From positions 29,158-73,475 of the forward strand of contig JAGXOC010000003.1 of the NCBI GenBank assembly GCA_019894665.1: a stretch of DNA of 44,318 bases, given 5' to 3'. This stretch comes from Candidatus Thorarchaeota archaeon. Its GTDB lineage: Archaea > Asgardarchaeota > Thorarchaeia > Thorarchaeales > Thorarchaeaceae. The notes below the pieces were generated by a model. It ran no database searches. It saw nothing but the letters and a program-made list of their open reading frames with translations, and was not told the DNA's origin. Both the position numbers and the translations under genes were made by a program. Of this stretch, positions 18,415 through 28,006 are shown in pieces. Every line of letters begins with the position of its first letter. Positions within the stretch are counted from its first letter, which is position 1.

Positions 18415-19071
18415 TTAGGGATAGCTGATCTCCCATGTTGGACGAAAATCGTGTATCATTCCTAAAAGCTCATTGTAACTAGACGTGGACATGTAGAGTG
18501 TGGGGTCTCGTGCACTATTCCCCTGGTACACACCGAAGTGGATGTGAGACCATTCACCAGCCTTAAGGAACTTAGCTATTATATCGCCTTTGGCAATCCA
18601 TGTTCCAACCTCAAAATTGAACATTGCTACTTGTTGAGCCTGCTCCAGTGTTGAATTTGTCCATGGCTCGAAACCATAATTCAAAGTCACAGAAGCATTG
18701 AATCTGATTTCAACACCGATTACATATCGATGGGCACCTCCCGGACCCCAATCGGTCAAATCAATTTTTTTAACAATTCCTGGCGCTACTGCTATAACAT
18801 CAGAGTTATTGAAGAAGAGATAATCAATACCATTATGGATGGCACCCCATGGGCAGTTATCGGATTCACTATAACCTTCGTTGAATTCTATGATGTCCGA
18901 TCTATTCACGTAGATAACACCCATATCATTGAGTTCGCTCGGGTCATAGCGTCCTTCTGTATCGAATAACACTCGATCAAAGAGTCCCCCCTGAATTACA
19001 AAGAATCCTACAAGTCCTACAATGAGGATGACTATGAGCAGGATGGCGCGTTTTCTCATGAGATTCTCCAT
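18415..19071 (-). CDS. M23 (LytM)-type peptidase-domain protein, membrane-anchored
   Basis: N-terminal TM; HNGIDYLFFNNSDVIAVAPGIV (HxGxD) and SHIHFGV (HxH). Confidence 0.75.
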   Translation of the reverse strand: MENLMRKRAILLIVILIVGLVGFFVIQGGLFDRVLFDTEGRYDPSELNDMGVIYVNRSDIIEFNEGYSESDNCPWGAIHNGIDYLFFNNSDVIAVAPGIVKKIDLTDWGPGGAHRYVIGVEIRFNASVTLNYGFEPWTNSTLEQAQQVAMFNFEVGTWIAKGDIIAKFLKAGEWSHIHFGVYQGNSARDPTLYMSTSSYNELLGMIHDFRPTWEISYP

Positions 19072-19111
19072 AAGAAAACGATTAGAAAAGTATTTCCTAA
19101 CATGTCAGGGC

Positions 19112-19381
19112 TTAATCGTTACTGGTTTCTTCAAAGGTCTCTTTACGTTTCTTCTCCACAATCTCAGCTTGGTGGACTCTTACCATACGTACGGAATACA
19201 CTAGGCATAACATACCTATAACAACACCAATCAACCAGAGTGGGCTTGCCATGGGATGTGCTAGCCACAGCGTGAGAATGTAGATGTTCAGACTACCGAA
19301 GAATATTCCAAAAGATGCCAGGGTTGCATAATACGACCAAGGCATGTCGACGAAGCTCATAGCTACCACTGTCAAGCTCAC
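19112..19381 (-). CDS. Small membrane protein, unknown function
   Basis: 89-aa ORF with two to three hydrophobic helices and charged C-tail. Confidence 0.55.
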   Translation of the reverse strand: MSLTVVAMSFVDMPWSYYATLASFGIFFGSLNIYILTLWLAHPMASPLWLIGVVIGMLCLVYSVRMVRVHQAEIVEKKRKETFEETSND

Positions 19382-19417
19382 TACAATAAAGACATTGTCC
19401 AGTCCATATTTTTGGAA

Positions 19418-20305
19418 TTATTGAGCAGATTGATTATTGTTGTTGTTCTCTTCTCCCGTGTCCAGAGGACTAATTAAGAGGCCCTCCGGGGTTGCTCTGA
19501 GCACCACACGCTTTCCAATCCCTGCAAGGCGTCTGATGGTCTCAGGAATAACCATTCGACCCTTTGCATCGATCTCTGAGATATCACCATAGAGAGTGTG
19601 TTTCTGCCCCTCGATTAGACCGTCTCTGATTCTCAGGACTCTGTCTGCATATTCTGCAACCCTTGGATTGTGGGTGACATTGATGATGGTCGTTCCAAAT
19701 TCCTCGTTAGTCTTTTTCAAAGCCTCCATCACCATCACAGCGGTTTCACTGTCAAGCTCACCGGTAATCTCGTCTCCAAGAAGGAGTTCAGGATTGTTCG
19801 CGAGGGCTACACAGATTGCACACCTCTGATTTTCTCCACCTGACATTTGATTTGGTTTGTGATTCGCTCTTGGACCAAGACCCATTGTTTCAAGTAGCAT
19901 GTGCGCTCTCTCGTTCGCAAGCTTTGTTGGAGCACCTGCCAATTTCATTGGTAGGGTGACATTCTTGAAAGCAGTTAGACCAGGGACTAGATTACCGACC
20001 TGCCAGATGAATCCAACCTTCTGTCGTCTATAGAGCATTGACCTTCTGTCATCCAGTAACGAAACACTGTGTCCATCATACAGGATTACTCCTGCTGTGG
20101 GTCTGTCCAAAGCGCCGAGCATTTTGAGCAATGTTGACTTTCCTGACCCGCTTGGTCCAACGATTGAAAGAAACTCACCTTCACGAACCTCGAAGTCTAT
20201 ACCTCTGAGTGCAATGACCTCTTTTTGGCCACGCTTGTATACTTTCATTAGGTCTCGGACTACGACTTTATATTCTTCAGCGATGTCGTCTAGATTTTCT
20301 GACAT
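19418..20305 (-). CDS. ABC transporter ATP-binding protein (LolD/MacB type) with C-terminal AbrB/SpoVT-like domain
   Basis: Walker A GPSGSGKST, signature MSGGE, Walker B LLLGDE; C-terminal DISEIDAKGRMVIPETIRRLAGIGKRVVLRATPEGLLISPLD. Start taken at MSENLDD. Confidence 0.92.
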   Translation of the reverse strand: MSENLDDIAEEYKVVVRDLMKVYKRGQKEVIALRGIDFEVREGEFLSIVGPSGSGKSTLLKMLGALDRPTAGVILYDGHSVSLLDDRRSMLYRRQKVGFIWQVGNLVPGLTAFKNVTLPMKLAGAPTKLANERAHMLLETMGLGPRANHKPNQMSGGENQRCAICVALANNPELLLGDEITGELDSETAVMVMEALKKTNEEFGTTIINVTHNPRVAEYADRVLRIRDGLIEGQKHTLYGDISEIDAKGRMVIPETIRRLAGIGKRVVLRATPEGLLISPLDTGEENNNNNQSAQ

Positions 20306-20310
20306 GATGT

Positions 20311-23175
20311 TCACCCTGTGTATTGAATTTCTTCTGCGATGTTGAGTTTCAGAGCTCGAGATACAACGACGTATGTTGCCATTAGCGATACTATCACAGC
20401 AGTGCCTATTATTCCAATCAGTAATGGCCAAGGAACCACTAGATTGACCGGGAGTCGTACCCAAAGCTGAGTGGTTGCAATCCCCATATATAGCATTGGG
20501 ATATCTTTCAGTAGGAATGCAAGTAGTGTGCCAATACCTCCGCCAATGAGTGCAGCAAGTAGCAATCCTGTAGATGAATCCACAAGTGATGCCACTACCA
20601 TTGATTTTGATTCTGCTCCAAGTGCTCGTAGGACCGAGAATTGTTTTCTTAGGCTTCTAACTCTCACCGCGGTAACGATGAATACACCGAATGTGAGATA
20701 GATGAGTGAAAAAATGACATTGAGCGTGTATGCTCCAAAGATAGACTGAGTCGCACGTGAATCTAGAACTTCGTCAATCGATTCTTGTGCGGCTTCAACC
20801 GAACTGAAACTGAACGGCGCAATACTGTATATGTCATTCATAACCTGAGTATAGTTGGCACCTGGTTCAAGGTCAACATAAAACTTTGTGACCTGTGTGC
20901 TGTTGATCCAGTTGTGTAGAAGATTAATGTCCATGATAAGAAATTCGGACATGTCTGACTCGCCTGGGAAGTAGGTTTGATATCCGTCTAAGCTGTCTTT
21001 CATGATATCGATAATTGTACAGTCCGTGGAATTTTGCCAATCAGGATTAAAGACCTGCAATTCAAGGAATGGCGAGTATTCCGGTCTGGGAATCCTTGTG
21101 ATCTGGTCAATTGTGAAGTGGCTGATTGGTTTGAATGTTGTAATGATATTGATACCCTCTTCAAGTGACTCATTCAGTTTTGCGATAGATACCTGCGGTG
21201 AATCATATGCTGTGAAGTAGTCAAGCCAGAATGCACTTTCTATCCACGTGTCCGGCTGGATTCCAAACACAGAGATTGAACGATTAACGTTATCTCCTCC
21301 ACCATAGGCATAGGCGTCCCAGTACTGAACATACCCCGTATGACGAAGCATTGGACTTGCTTGTACGACTCCATCCACTGAAGTGATGTTTTGAATCAGG
21401 TCAGTGGTAACATTGCTGAATGTTGGATCAACCTCAACAGCAATGTCTGCTCCAGTTTCAAAGTTAAACACATGCTTCATGTGTGAATTTCCCGTTGTTG
21501 CGGAGAGTGATGCAAAACAACCAGCGATAAACACCATCGCGATAAACATAGTTCCAATTGCTTCAGATTTCTTGAACATCTTTGTTGTCCTTGAGATGAG
21601 TCGTGTACCTACAACTAGGGACGGTCTCTGAAACCTCGAAAGAATCTTCGATTTTATGGCTGCTGTGCTCCTAGATAACATACGTGTGGAGAAAAACAGA
21701 AAGAGGCCCATCATCGGGATGATAGTTGCAGCGAAGAATGTCGATGCCGTTGCTGAAAGACCAGCCATTGAGTACAATACCATCATCATTAGTAGGAGAT
21801 AACCACTGATACCCACAACTAGCATGTCAATTGCTGGGCTACCCATCTCTTCTGATTGTGTGAGAATCTCCCCTTCCAGAACACTATGAGCTTCGGTTGG
21901 CGTCATAAGCAGAGCTTTCACCGCTGACGGTAAAGCCACAATTAGACCGACTATGAATGAGAATAAGAAGACAATGGTTATAGCTATTGGTTGTAGAAGC
22001 ATTGTAAAGCCTGTGAGTTGATCTAGATTAAACACAAGTAGCTCCCGTACAGAACCAGAAAGGACCGCCGCCAAAATGCCTGTGAAAACAGCGCCAAAGC
22101 TCCCAATTATTCCTGTAGTGACTGCACTACTTAGTACCCATGAGAATGCCTGCATTCCTGATGAACCTCTGGTCTTGATGGTGCCAACATCTCTGCGTTG
22201 TTCATCAGACAGGAGTTTGGAGTTGTATTGGATTAACATGACTCCCATTATTATTGAGGGGATTGAGAAAGCAATAGCTATCCCTCTAACACTCATTGAC
22301 CAGATTGCAAATTCATTTACTGCATCCCTGAGTCTGAAGGAATCGTAACTAATGATACCGTAGGGTAGTGTTTCCTGTTCGATTTGCTTCTTGACATTGT
22401 TTAGAGTTTCAATCATCATTTCAGCAGTATTCTGAACAATCCCCTCTCTGTCAAACTTGACCCAGATGCGATTCTGAATACCAAACCAATCGTCATGCGG
22501 CAATACATCAAACAATGTTTCTAGAGTTTCAGCCGTTGTGATTAGCTGAAGATAGGTCACTTCAGGTGTATTCCAATAAGGTTCGAACATGTATATGTTT
22601 GAAATGAAAGTACCTGTAACTATGTATGATTTTTCAATGAGTATTTCAGTATAATTTCCATCGGACCAATCTTCAAACAAAATTGAAATTGTATAGTTGC
22701 CACCAATTTCTAGACCTTCATCCAAAAATAGACTCTTCTCCACTAGACAAGAATCATCATCATATGATAGACTACCACTATCAAGCTCGATGGCATCTGT
22801 AAAACTTTCGAAGACTGTACTATCTATCCCTAGAAAACCCCTTCTACTATATCTGTAGTCATCAACATTCCAGTCATACAGGTTTACAAACGTGAGAGGT
22901 TCCGTAGTAACTACATAGTCGCGTGATTCTACTATATCTCTAATTTCATCCACTGTAGTTGAATCGGGATTTGTGAAATTCTGATTATAGAACTGATAGC
23001 TGAGTGAAACCTCCATGTCAATTGAAACATCAGCAGTCATATCATTCAGAACAGTTGGAGCAGTTGAATCCATGTAGAACAAAATGCCTCCAAGCACTCC
23101 ACTTGACAATGAGAATATCAGCAGTGTTGTTAGCACCTCTGGAGCTCTTGCTGATAGACGTGCAAATAGGAACAT
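20311..23175 (-). CDS. ABC transporter permease, FtsX/MacB-like (954 aa)
   Basis: N-terminal TM, large extracytoplasmic domains, repeated blocks of TM helices; immediately precedes the ATPase gene. Confidence 0.85.
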   Translation of the reverse strand: MFLFARLSARAPEVLTTLLIFSLSSGVLGGILFYMDSTAPTVLNDMTADVSIDMEVSLSYQFYNQNFTNPDSTTVDEIRDIVESRDYVVTTEPLTFVNLYDWNVDDYRYSRRGFLGIDSTVFESFTDAIELDSGSLSYDDDSCLVEKSLFLDEGLEIGGNYTISILFEDWSDGNYTEILIEKSYIVTGTFISNIYMFEPYWNTPEVTYLQLITTAETLETLFDVLPHDDWFGIQNRIWVKFDREGIVQNTAEMMIETLNNVKKQIEQETLPYGIISYDSFRLRDAVNEFAIWSMSVRGIAIAFSIPSIIMGVMLIQYNSKLLSDEQRRDVGTIKTRGSSGMQAFSWVLSSAVTTGIIGSFGAVFTGILAAVLSGSVRELLVFNLDQLTGFTMLLQPIAITIVFLFSFIVGLIVALPSAVKALLMTPTEAHSVLEGEILTQSEEMGSPAIDMLVVGISGYLLLMMMVLYSMAGLSATASTFFAATIIPMMGLFLFFSTRMLSRSTAAIKSKILSRFQRPSLVVGTRLISRTTKMFKKSEAIGTMFIAMVFIAGCFASLSATTGNSHMKHVFNFETGADIAVEVDPTFSNVTTDLIQNITSVDGVVQASPMLRHTGYVQYWDAYAYGGGDNVNRSISVFGIQPDTWIESAFWLDYFTAYDSPQVSIAKLNESLEEGINIITTFKPISHFTIDQITRIPRPEYSPFLELQVFNPDWQNSTDCTIIDIMKDSLDGYQTYFPGESDMSEFLIMDINLLHNWINSTQVTKFYVDLEPGANYTQVMNDIYSIAPFSFSSVEAAQESIDEVLDSRATQSIFGAYTLNVIFSLIYLTFGVFIVTAVRVRSLRKQFSVLRALGAESKSMVVASLVDSSTGLLLAALIGGGIGTLLAFLLKDIPMLYMGIATTQLWVRLPVNLVVPWPLLIGIIGTAVIVSLMATYVVVSRALKLNIAEEIQYTG

Positions 23176-25986
23176 CTACATGTCACCTCCATATGGTGCA
23201 GCTTCTGCCCATGATGCATTCAGTGTTGCAGCAAGATTGATTCGAGATCCTAACACAGCCACAATTGCAATGAAGATTACAACTGAAACTACGAAGAATG
23301 CCAGTACTGTCACAATGGTTATCCATGGGAACACTGGAAATATCGATACAGGATATATAGCGGACCAGGAGGCCATTCCACTTCCAGATGTGCTTATCGT
23401 CGTGGTCAGGTACAATGGAGCGAAAACAAGAAGTACTACAAGACTGAATAACATTAGTACAAGCATTTCGGCTCCTTGCGCTTTTACGATTATTCCACGG
23501 CCCGCTCCATTTGAACGGAGCAAAGCTATTTCCCTTCTTCGAGCCCGCACACCCTCCAAGGCATATACTGCAAAGGCTCCTAATATAGTGCCAGTAGTCA
23601 GGACCGTCAACATTGTGTCCACAGATCTGTCCATATGGTAAGCTGTTTGTCCCAAGTATTCAGCAGTCCGTGTGCTGACTGAATCCCATAACTCATCATA
23701 GAGTACCTGCATACCCCCTTGTTCTATGAGTTCAGTTGCTATCAAGCTACCATTTGTCCCTTCAACGGTTTGAACGCAAAGGAAGGAATAGGTTTCATTC
23801 ACGATATTGATATGAGTACTAAGAAAATCACGATTAACTAAGACTCTTTGTTGCCCCACGACTTGAGAGAATCCATAATATGGATAGGGTGCCATTGGTG
23901 GTGGATACATGCCTTCATAATAATACCAAACATCCCTCTCAGGCATCTCAGGGATTGATGTGACAATTCCGAGGATTCTGAACGAAATAGGTATCGCATC
24001 TTCGTCAAGCTGTGTTGCACGAAGGATATCCCCAACCTCAAGGCTGTAATCATTGGCGATGTCTGATGATACTATAGCACCGTCTGGGACCGACTCAAGG
24101 GACTCTAACATATCCGCCATTTCTGAATTGTTCAATCGGTTTCCCATGTAGTGATAGCCAATATTTGCATATTCTCCGGGATTCACCGCAAGGAAAGTGT
24201 TACGTCCTTCATAGTTGCTGGTCAGGTACAAATCAATCTCTGATACTACTGTCCCAGACACGACTTGGTCATGAGCTGTAACATTAGTGATGAAAGCATC
24301 CCATTGAAGGAATTCTGATTCATCAAGTGCAAATGTTAGATCTGCGCCAACACTCAATCTGGCTTGGTATTCATTGGTCACCGGTAAAGATGCATCGACA
24401 ATCGCGCTGTTCCATGAAAGACAGATTGCTAGAACAAGCACCATGGCTGCTGCCCCTCCTGATGATGCTCCTTTTCCAATCCTACGAATTCCTATGGATG
24501 CAGAGAGTTGCCCTACCACTCTTGCCATATATTTTGAAATAGCGTTTGATCCTCGCCTGAGCATCTTGATGGAAAGACTTGCTACTCCAAGGAACAGGGG
24601 GAATGGAAGAATCGGTAAGATAAGACCAAGGATTGGATTACTAGTAACTGCAAACCCTCCGGTTATCAGAGCCATTAGAAGTAAACCGGCAATAAGGACA
24701 ACAATTAGATCCCATCTAATGAAATTGAACCCTCTCACTATCTTAGCAATCTTGCCTGTTTTCTCATCAACTGATCGTTTTGTTGAGTAGATTATGCGAT
24801 ATCCTCCTAGAGTCAGTAGGGGCAAGGCAATTCCTACTACCACTGACATTATCAGTGACTCAAGAGAGATAAGGAGTGGTTCAGAAAATATTAACGCGAA
24901 ATCGAAATAGAAGAATCCAGTGGCTGATATTGCCACCCTACTCACTCCAATCCCAACAAGGATTCCTAGTATAGTTGAGAGAATTGAAAGGACTATAATT
25001 TCTCTGTTTACAATCTTATCCAAGTCTCCCTTAGATGCTCCCCTTGAGAACAACATTGTTGATTCGTATCTTCTTTCATTCACATTATGCCGAATTGCTA
25101 GGAATGTGACAAGCACTATAAGAACAATGATGCCTGAAGATCTGAATAGCTGAGTCATTCTTGCAGCCTGAATCCAATACATGTATTGGTAGATAGCATC
25201 TGCAATACTATTTGATACCCAGTAACTAGACTGCCATGGATTCAGGGGGTCATAGAAGGGATCAACTTCCAAGATTGCTTGGCTTATCCCCGTGACAAAT
25301 GCAAGTGAACCTCCTGCATCGAATGGTGATATCCTAGTTCTATCTATGTTGATGTAGATCCTGTATTCGATAGATTCTATAGCATCCGGAACCACAATTG
25401 CTATGCTTTCCAAATCCCATATGTACTGACTGTAAGTTTCTTCTCCGCCTTGGTGGTAAATCCCGATAACTTCTACTTCCTGTAGAGATTCGCCCCAATA
25501 CATTGAAAAATTAAGAACATCTCCAATGTTGATATCATAGTATTCCGCAAGATAATCGATTATGGCAATTTGTGATGTATTCGTGCTAGGGACTTCACCT
25601 GCAACAAGAATAATGTATCCTGGGAATGTCTCATTAAACTCTTGAGACGGTGCAATGATATTTCCATCGATTCCTTCTATATACCATCCCCAGGTTTCAT
25701 TGACCCAAAATTCCAGAACCCCATAGCTCCTTCGAAGGGCCGCAGCTTCAGTTACACCATCTACGTCCCTGATTTCACCAACATGATTTTCTATACCTTG
25801 ACCCTCAGCATATAATGGGATATGGGGAACTACTTCCATATTATTGTCCCACTGGTGGATTGAGAAAGAATCAACGTAAACGGTGATTCCCATTGCCATT
25901 GCTGAAGCAAGAAGAAAACAAAGTAGTGTGACTCCTTTACGTCTTACACTGTGAAATGCCTCGTAACCAGTGGGTACAGCGGCCAT
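23176..25986 (-). CDS. ABC transporter permease, FtsX/MacB-like (936 aa)
   Basis: Same architecture as the next gene; VRARRREIALLRSNGAGRG is typical of FtsX-like permeases. Confidence 0.87.
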   Translation of the reverse strand: MAAVPTGYEAFHSVRRKGVTLLCFLLASAMAMGITVYVDSFSIHQWDNNMEVVPHIPLYAEGQGIENHVGEIRDVDGVTEAAALRRSYGVLEFWVNETWGWYIEGIDGNIIAPSQEFNETFPGYIILVAGEVPSTNTSQIAIIDYLAEYYDINIGDVLNFSMYWGESLQEVEVIGIYHQGGEETYSQYIWDLESIAIVVPDAIESIEYRIYINIDRTRISPFDAGGSLAFVTGISQAILEVDPFYDPLNPWQSSYWVSNSIADAIYQYMYWIQAARMTQLFRSSGIIVLIVLVTFLAIRHNVNERRYESTMLFSRGASKGDLDKIVNREIIVLSILSTILGILVGIGVSRVAISATGFFYFDFALIFSEPLLISLESLIMSVVVGIALPLLTLGGYRIIYSTKRSVDEKTGKIAKIVRGFNFIRWDLIVVLIAGLLLMALITGGFAVTSNPILGLILPILPFPLFLGVASLSIKMLRRGSNAISKYMARVVGQLSASIGIRRIGKGASSGGAAAMVLVLAICLSWNSAIVDASLPVTNEYQARLSVGADLTFALDESEFLQWDAFITNVTAHDQVVSGTVVSEIDLYLTSNYEGRNTFLAVNPGEYANIGYHYMGNRLNNSEMADMLESLESVPDGAIVSSDIANDYSLEVGDILRATQLDEDAIPISFRILGIVTSIPEMPERDVWYYYEGMYPPPMAPYPYYGFSQVVGQQRVLVNRDFLSTHINIVNETYSFLCVQTVEGTNGSLIATELIEQGGMQVLYDELWDSVSTRTAEYLGQTAYHMDRSVDTMLTVLTTGTILGAFAVYALEGVRARRREIALLRSNGAGRGIIVKAQGAEMLVLMLFSLVVLLVFAPLYLTTTISTSGSGMASWSAIYPVSIFPVFPWITIVTVLAFFVVSVVIFIAIVAVLGSRINLAATLNASWAEAAPYGGDM

Positions 25987-26001
25987 ATTCTTATGCCTCC
26001 A

Positions 26002-26715
26002 TCATGGATTCTCTATCAGTCCATCGCGCATCCTGTAAATATGATCCATCTTCTCTCCAACCTCTGGATCATGAGTCACAGTGATCAACGTACCTCCCTC
26101 ACCTTTGGTCAAGGACACTAGAATATCCAGGATCTCTTTTCCAGTGTTATAGTCCAAGTCCCCGGTGGGCTCGTCCGCCAAGACTATGACAGAGCTCGAC
26201 GTGCCTGGAGGTTTAGCTAGTGCTCTCGCGATTGCGATGCGTTGCTGTTCTCCTCCTGAAAGCTCGTCCGGTCGGTGCTCAGCTCTCTCTGTCAAACCTA
26301 CAAGTGATAATAGATGGTCAACACGTTCTTTTCTGGCGTCTTCCTCTATGCCACCAATGAGCAGTGGGAGTTCCACGTTCTCATAGGCAGTAAGAACAGG
26401 TAGTAGATTGAAAAATTGAAACACGTAACTGATCTTGTTCCGGCGAACTTTCGTGAGCTCGCCCTCACCCATATTGGTGATATCAACACCATCAAGCACT
26501 ACACTTCCATGTGTCGGTCGATCGAGTGCACCCATCAGATTCAAAAGTGTAGTTTTTCCGGATCCCGAAGGACCCATGATACCAATGGCACTACCTTTCT
26601 TAATCTGAAGTGACACTCCTCTCAACGCATGAACTTGTATCTCACCCATGTTGTAAACTCGGGACACTTCATTGAGATCAACAATTACGTCGTTGTTCAA
26701 CGCTACCCACTCCAA
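26002..26715 (-). CDS. ABC transporter ATP-binding protein (LolD/MacB type)
   Basis: GPSGSGKTT, LSGGEQQRIAIARAL, VLADEPTGDLD, VTHDPEV. Confidence 0.95.
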   Translation of the reverse strand: MEWVALNNDVIVDLNEVSRVYNMGEIQVHALRGVSLQIKKGSAIGIMGPSGSGKTTLLNLMGALDRPTHGSVVLDGVDITNMGEGELTKVRRNKISYVFQFFNLLPVLTAYENVELPLLIGGIEEDARKERVDHLLSLVGLTERAEHRPDELSGGEQQRIAIARALAKPPGTSSSVIVLADEPTGDLDYNTGKEILDILVSLTKGEGGTLITVTHDPEVGEKMDHIYRMRDGLIENP

Positions 26716-26924
26716 AGCTTTTCTCGCGCTATAGATGAGCTGAGTGTGAAGGCTAATAAGTTACTCCTTCGAAGTACGAAGAATTGTACTACTATCAGCT
26801 AACTAAACATGAGCTGCGCACATATAACTAGTAATTAACGTAACTGATGCCCAAACTTAGTATAGCATGAATAGCTTTAAGACTACTCATGACATATCTA
26901 CTCATAGAATAGTTAGAGGAGCGA

Positions 26925-27572
26925 TTGACATTGTCTGACGAGATAATGGCGCGTAAGTACGAATTCTTCAGTTGGCAAGGATTCACCGTAGGCGCTGTCG
27001 TTATGGTCTTCTCATTAATTGTCCAATCATTAATCAGCTTCAACGTAGTGTGGACTCAACATGCTGTAGACTATGCTCTTTTCATTGCTTTCTCGTCGAT
27101 TGTAGTTGGAATTGCATCTGGAGGAGTCCTGGTCTATCTCTTTCCACCTGATCAAGATGTGATTGGAATTGCAGGTCTTGGTAGTGATGACTTCACTCAA
27201 CACCTTTCATTGATTCTAGTCATTCTTGCCCTCGTACAACCAATCTTCACTGGATTTGTATTCTTCTACGAGTACTTCAGTGTAGACCCGCTAATCTTCA
27301 TCTGGGTATTGCTTGGATTCGCAGCACCGAGCCTTGGTCTGACAACAGCAATGTTCGAAAGGTCTCGCGCAATCGGAGCAGATTTGAGAGTCTACTTTGC
27401 AGTTCATGAAAAACTTGACATGGCAAGTCTTGATTGGCTACATGCAATTGGTCCTCGCACAGCCACATATAGAATGGGTATGTTAGAGAGTGCTGCCCGG
27501 AGAGTTGGGGGACTGAAAATCACAGGTCATGAGATTGTCAGAGAAAGCAAACAATTTGCAGTTAATCCGTAG
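26925..27572 (+). CDS. Membrane protein of unknown function
   Basis: 215-aa ORF with about four hydrophobic helices and soluble C-terminus; TTG start. Confidence 0.65.
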   Translation: MTLSDEIMARKYEFFSWQGFTVGAVVMVFSLIVQSLISFNVVWTQHAVDYALFIAFSSIVVGIASGGVLVYLFPPDQDVIGIAGLGSDDFTQHLSLILVILALVQPIFTGFVFFYEYFSVDPLIFIWVLLGFAAPSLGLTTAMFERSRAIGADLRVYFAVHEKLDMASLDWLHAIGPRTATYRMGMLESAARRVGGLKITGHEIVRESKQFAVNP

Positions 27573-27574
27573 TA

Positions 27575-27892
27575 TCAGTCAGCGTGCTTTCCTCTCATAT
27601 GAACTTCTAAGCCAACGTCATTCCACGCAACCCAGGTACATTTCAGGCAACTGTAGGATGTGCTTCCAGTGCCGAAGCGTGGCGAGGACCTCTCCTCAAG
27701 CTCATAGATTGTTCCACCATAGCCGCTTCTTTTCTTAGATGTGATCTTGAACCTCTTCTTGAAGCAATCAGAACAAATACAGAGGTTTTTTCTTGTGTCA
27801 TTTGTAAAGTTGTCTTCCAGCGTCGTAGCTGGTTTGATTGGGTCTAATTCTTTTCCACAGCTTTCACAGAAATCTACCGATGTAACCACCAC
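27575..27892 (-). CDS. Zinc-finger protein (CxxC pairs plus C2H2-like C-terminus)
   Basis: FCESCG...CICSDC and CLKCTWVAWNDVGLEVHMRGKH; GTG start. Confidence 0.7.
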   Translation of the reverse strand: MVVTSVDFCESCGKELDPIKPATTLEDNFTNDTRKNLCICSDCFKKRFKITSKKRSGYGGTIYELEERSSPRFGTGSTSYSCLKCTWVAWNDVGLEVHMRGKHAD

Positions 27893-28006
27893 GTTCTGAG
27901 TTCAGGTCATCCAGGTTTACAGGTTCAATCAATTTGTATATAGGTTGACCACTGTAAGAATTCTCTAAGATATAAGTTCCTATTAGTCCACTAAAGTAAA
28001 CTCATG

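Noticed and set aside
23084-23641. 185-aa + strand ORF
   Set aside because: Antisense to the two ABC permeases; no domain or RBS support.
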